A DNA stretch of 35,459 nucleotides from Oxalobacteraceae bacterium (GTDB lineage: Bacteria; Pseudomonadota; Gammaproteobacteria; Burkholderiales; Burkholderiaceae_D), in the NCBI GenBank assembly GCA_947454305.1, contig CANGJE010000021.1:1-35459 (forward strand), in the 5' to 3' direction. The notes under the pieces were generated by a model, which ran no database searches, was not told the DNA's origin, and was given only the letters and a program-made list of their open reading frames with translations. Position numbers and translations under genes: made by a program. The stretch's first letter is position 1. Every line of letters starts with the position of its first letter. Below are positions 34,713 to 35,459 of this stretch, piece by piece.

Positions 34713-35354
34713 CTAAAAATGAATCGCACAGTCTGAGCTATCAATCAACTCTTCTTTGGTCACACCGGGCGCTAATTCAACTAGCTTCAATCCTTTATCC
34801 GTCACATCGAGCACACCCAAATCTGTGATGATGCGATCAACCACACCCACACCTGTCAAAGGCAGTGTGCATTTTTTTAAGAGCTTGTGCGATTTACTTC
34901 CATCCTTGGCTTTGGCCACGTGTTCCATCAAAACGACAACGCGTTGCACACCGGCCACTAAGTCCATCGCGCCGCCCATACCCTTCACCATTTTTCCGGG
35001 GATCATCCAATTTGCAAGATCACCATGCTCGGATACCTGCATCGCTCCTAAAATGGCGATGTTCACTTTCCCGCCGCGAATCATGCCGAATGAATCCGCC
35101 GAGCTAAAAATTGATGATCCGGGAATTGCCGTAATCGTTTGCTTACCCGCATTAATCAAATCAGCATCGACGGCGTCTTCGGTTGGAAACGGCCCAATAC
35201 CTAACAAACCATTTTCAGATTGAAGCCACACTTCAATATCATTCGGAACATAGTTAGCCACCATCGTCGGCAGACCAATGCCTAAATTTACATAAAAGCC
35301 ATCTTGCAGTTCTTTCGCTGCACGAGCGGCCATTTCTTCACGTGTCCATGCCAT
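34713..35354 (-). CDS. scoB: 3-oxoacid CoA-transferase subunit B
   Basis: 213 residues, normal for the B subunit. The catalytic glutamate is E47 in [23 protein letters not shown] and GGAMDLVAG are family segments. It transfers CoA from succinyl-CoA to acetoacetate, so acetoacetate made by bdhA can enter central metabolism. GGAG lies 8 bases before the ATG. It begins 15 bp after scoA. Could also act on 3-oxoadipate (PcaJ-like), but the bdhA/hydrolase context favours acetoacetate. Confidence 0.93.
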   Translation of the reverse strand: MAWTREEMAARAAKELQDGFYVNLGIGLPTMVANYVPNDIEVWLQSENGLLGIGPFPTEDAVDADLINAGKQTITAIPGSSIFSSADSFGMIRGGKVNIAILGAMQVSEHGDLANWMIPGKMVKGMGGAMDLVAGVQRVVVLMEHVAKAKDGSKSHKLLKKCTLPLTGVGVVDRIITDLGVLDVTDKGLKLVELAPGVTKEELIDSSDCAIHF

Positions 35355-35369
35355 CGTAATTTCTCCGCT

Positions 35370-35459
35370 TTACTGTGCACGAACCGTGCGTTGTTCTATA
35401 CGTTTTTCTGGATTAGCGTTCACCACAATACGATGAACAAAAATACCCGGGGTATGAAT
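35370..35459 (-). CDS. scoA: 3-oxoacid CoA-transferase subunit A, C-terminal fragment (window edge)
   Basis: The last 29 codons on minus read TPGIFVHRIVVN-NPEKRIEQRTVRAQ and a stop, which matches the C-terminus of the A subunit of succinyl-CoA:3-oxoacid CoA-transferase. The start is outside the window. It is 15 bp upstream of scoB, in the usual order. Confidence 0.9.
   Translation of the reverse strand: MHTPGIFVHRIVVNANPEKRIEQRTVRAQ

Overview
The window is a piece of a betaproteobacterial chromosome, most likely Burkholderiales. The reasons are the gene order lpdA-odhB-odhA / gltA-sdhE-sdhBADC-gntR // mdh-citE-like-acnA, the block thrS-infC-rpmI-rplT-pheST-ihfA-merR, an odhA leader of the kind found in that order, and many close protein matches from memory. 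The base composition looks near 50% GC, which is low for the order. The species cannot be named from the sequence alone.

Layout: (1) 1-15.7 kb is a TCA-cycle block. On the minus strand are odhA-odhB-(lpdA), then gltA and sdhCDAB-sdhE behind a GntR regulator. On the plus strand are mdh, a CitE-like lyase, a small secreted protein and acnA. A GntR-type palindrome lies in the divergent gntR/mdh promoter region. (2) 15.7-17.6 kb holds a small membrane protein, a DUF2863-like protein and tRNA-Pro(GGG). (3) 17.9-20.4 kb is a cell-shape/envelope cluster: a membrane-anchored M23 peptidase and one bactofilin on plus, converging on two further bactofilins on minus, with a bidirectional terminator and a 10-bp tandem repeat between them. 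(4) 20.4-21.0 kb is an AT-rich gap that appears to encode a very short plus-strand sRNA with a CU-rich hairpin loop and a strong terminator. (5) 21.0-29.1 kb is translation and nucleoid machinery on minus (merR-like, ihfA, pheT, pheS, rplT, rpmI, infC, thrS, tRNA-Val). infC appears to start at ATA. thrS is preceded by a threonine-rich 14-codon leader ORF and an intrinsic terminator, the layout of a transcription attenuator. (6) 29.2-35.5 kb has relA, an alpha/beta hydrolase, 3-hydroxybutyrate dehydrogenase, an accessory ankyrin-repeat protein, and scoB-scoA (3-oxoacid CoA-transferase). The hydrolase, dehydrogenase and CoA-transferase would together return polyhydroxybutyrate monomers to acetoacetyl-CoA.

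There are no insertion sequences, prophage genes or CRISPR arrays. The gene content is mostly ordinary core genome. The most interesting signals are in the non-coding RNA layer: the candidate thrS attenuator, the candidate anti-Shine-Dalgarno sRNA, the ATA start of infC and the folded odhA leader. The ankyrin-repeat gene is the only clearly accessory coding gene.
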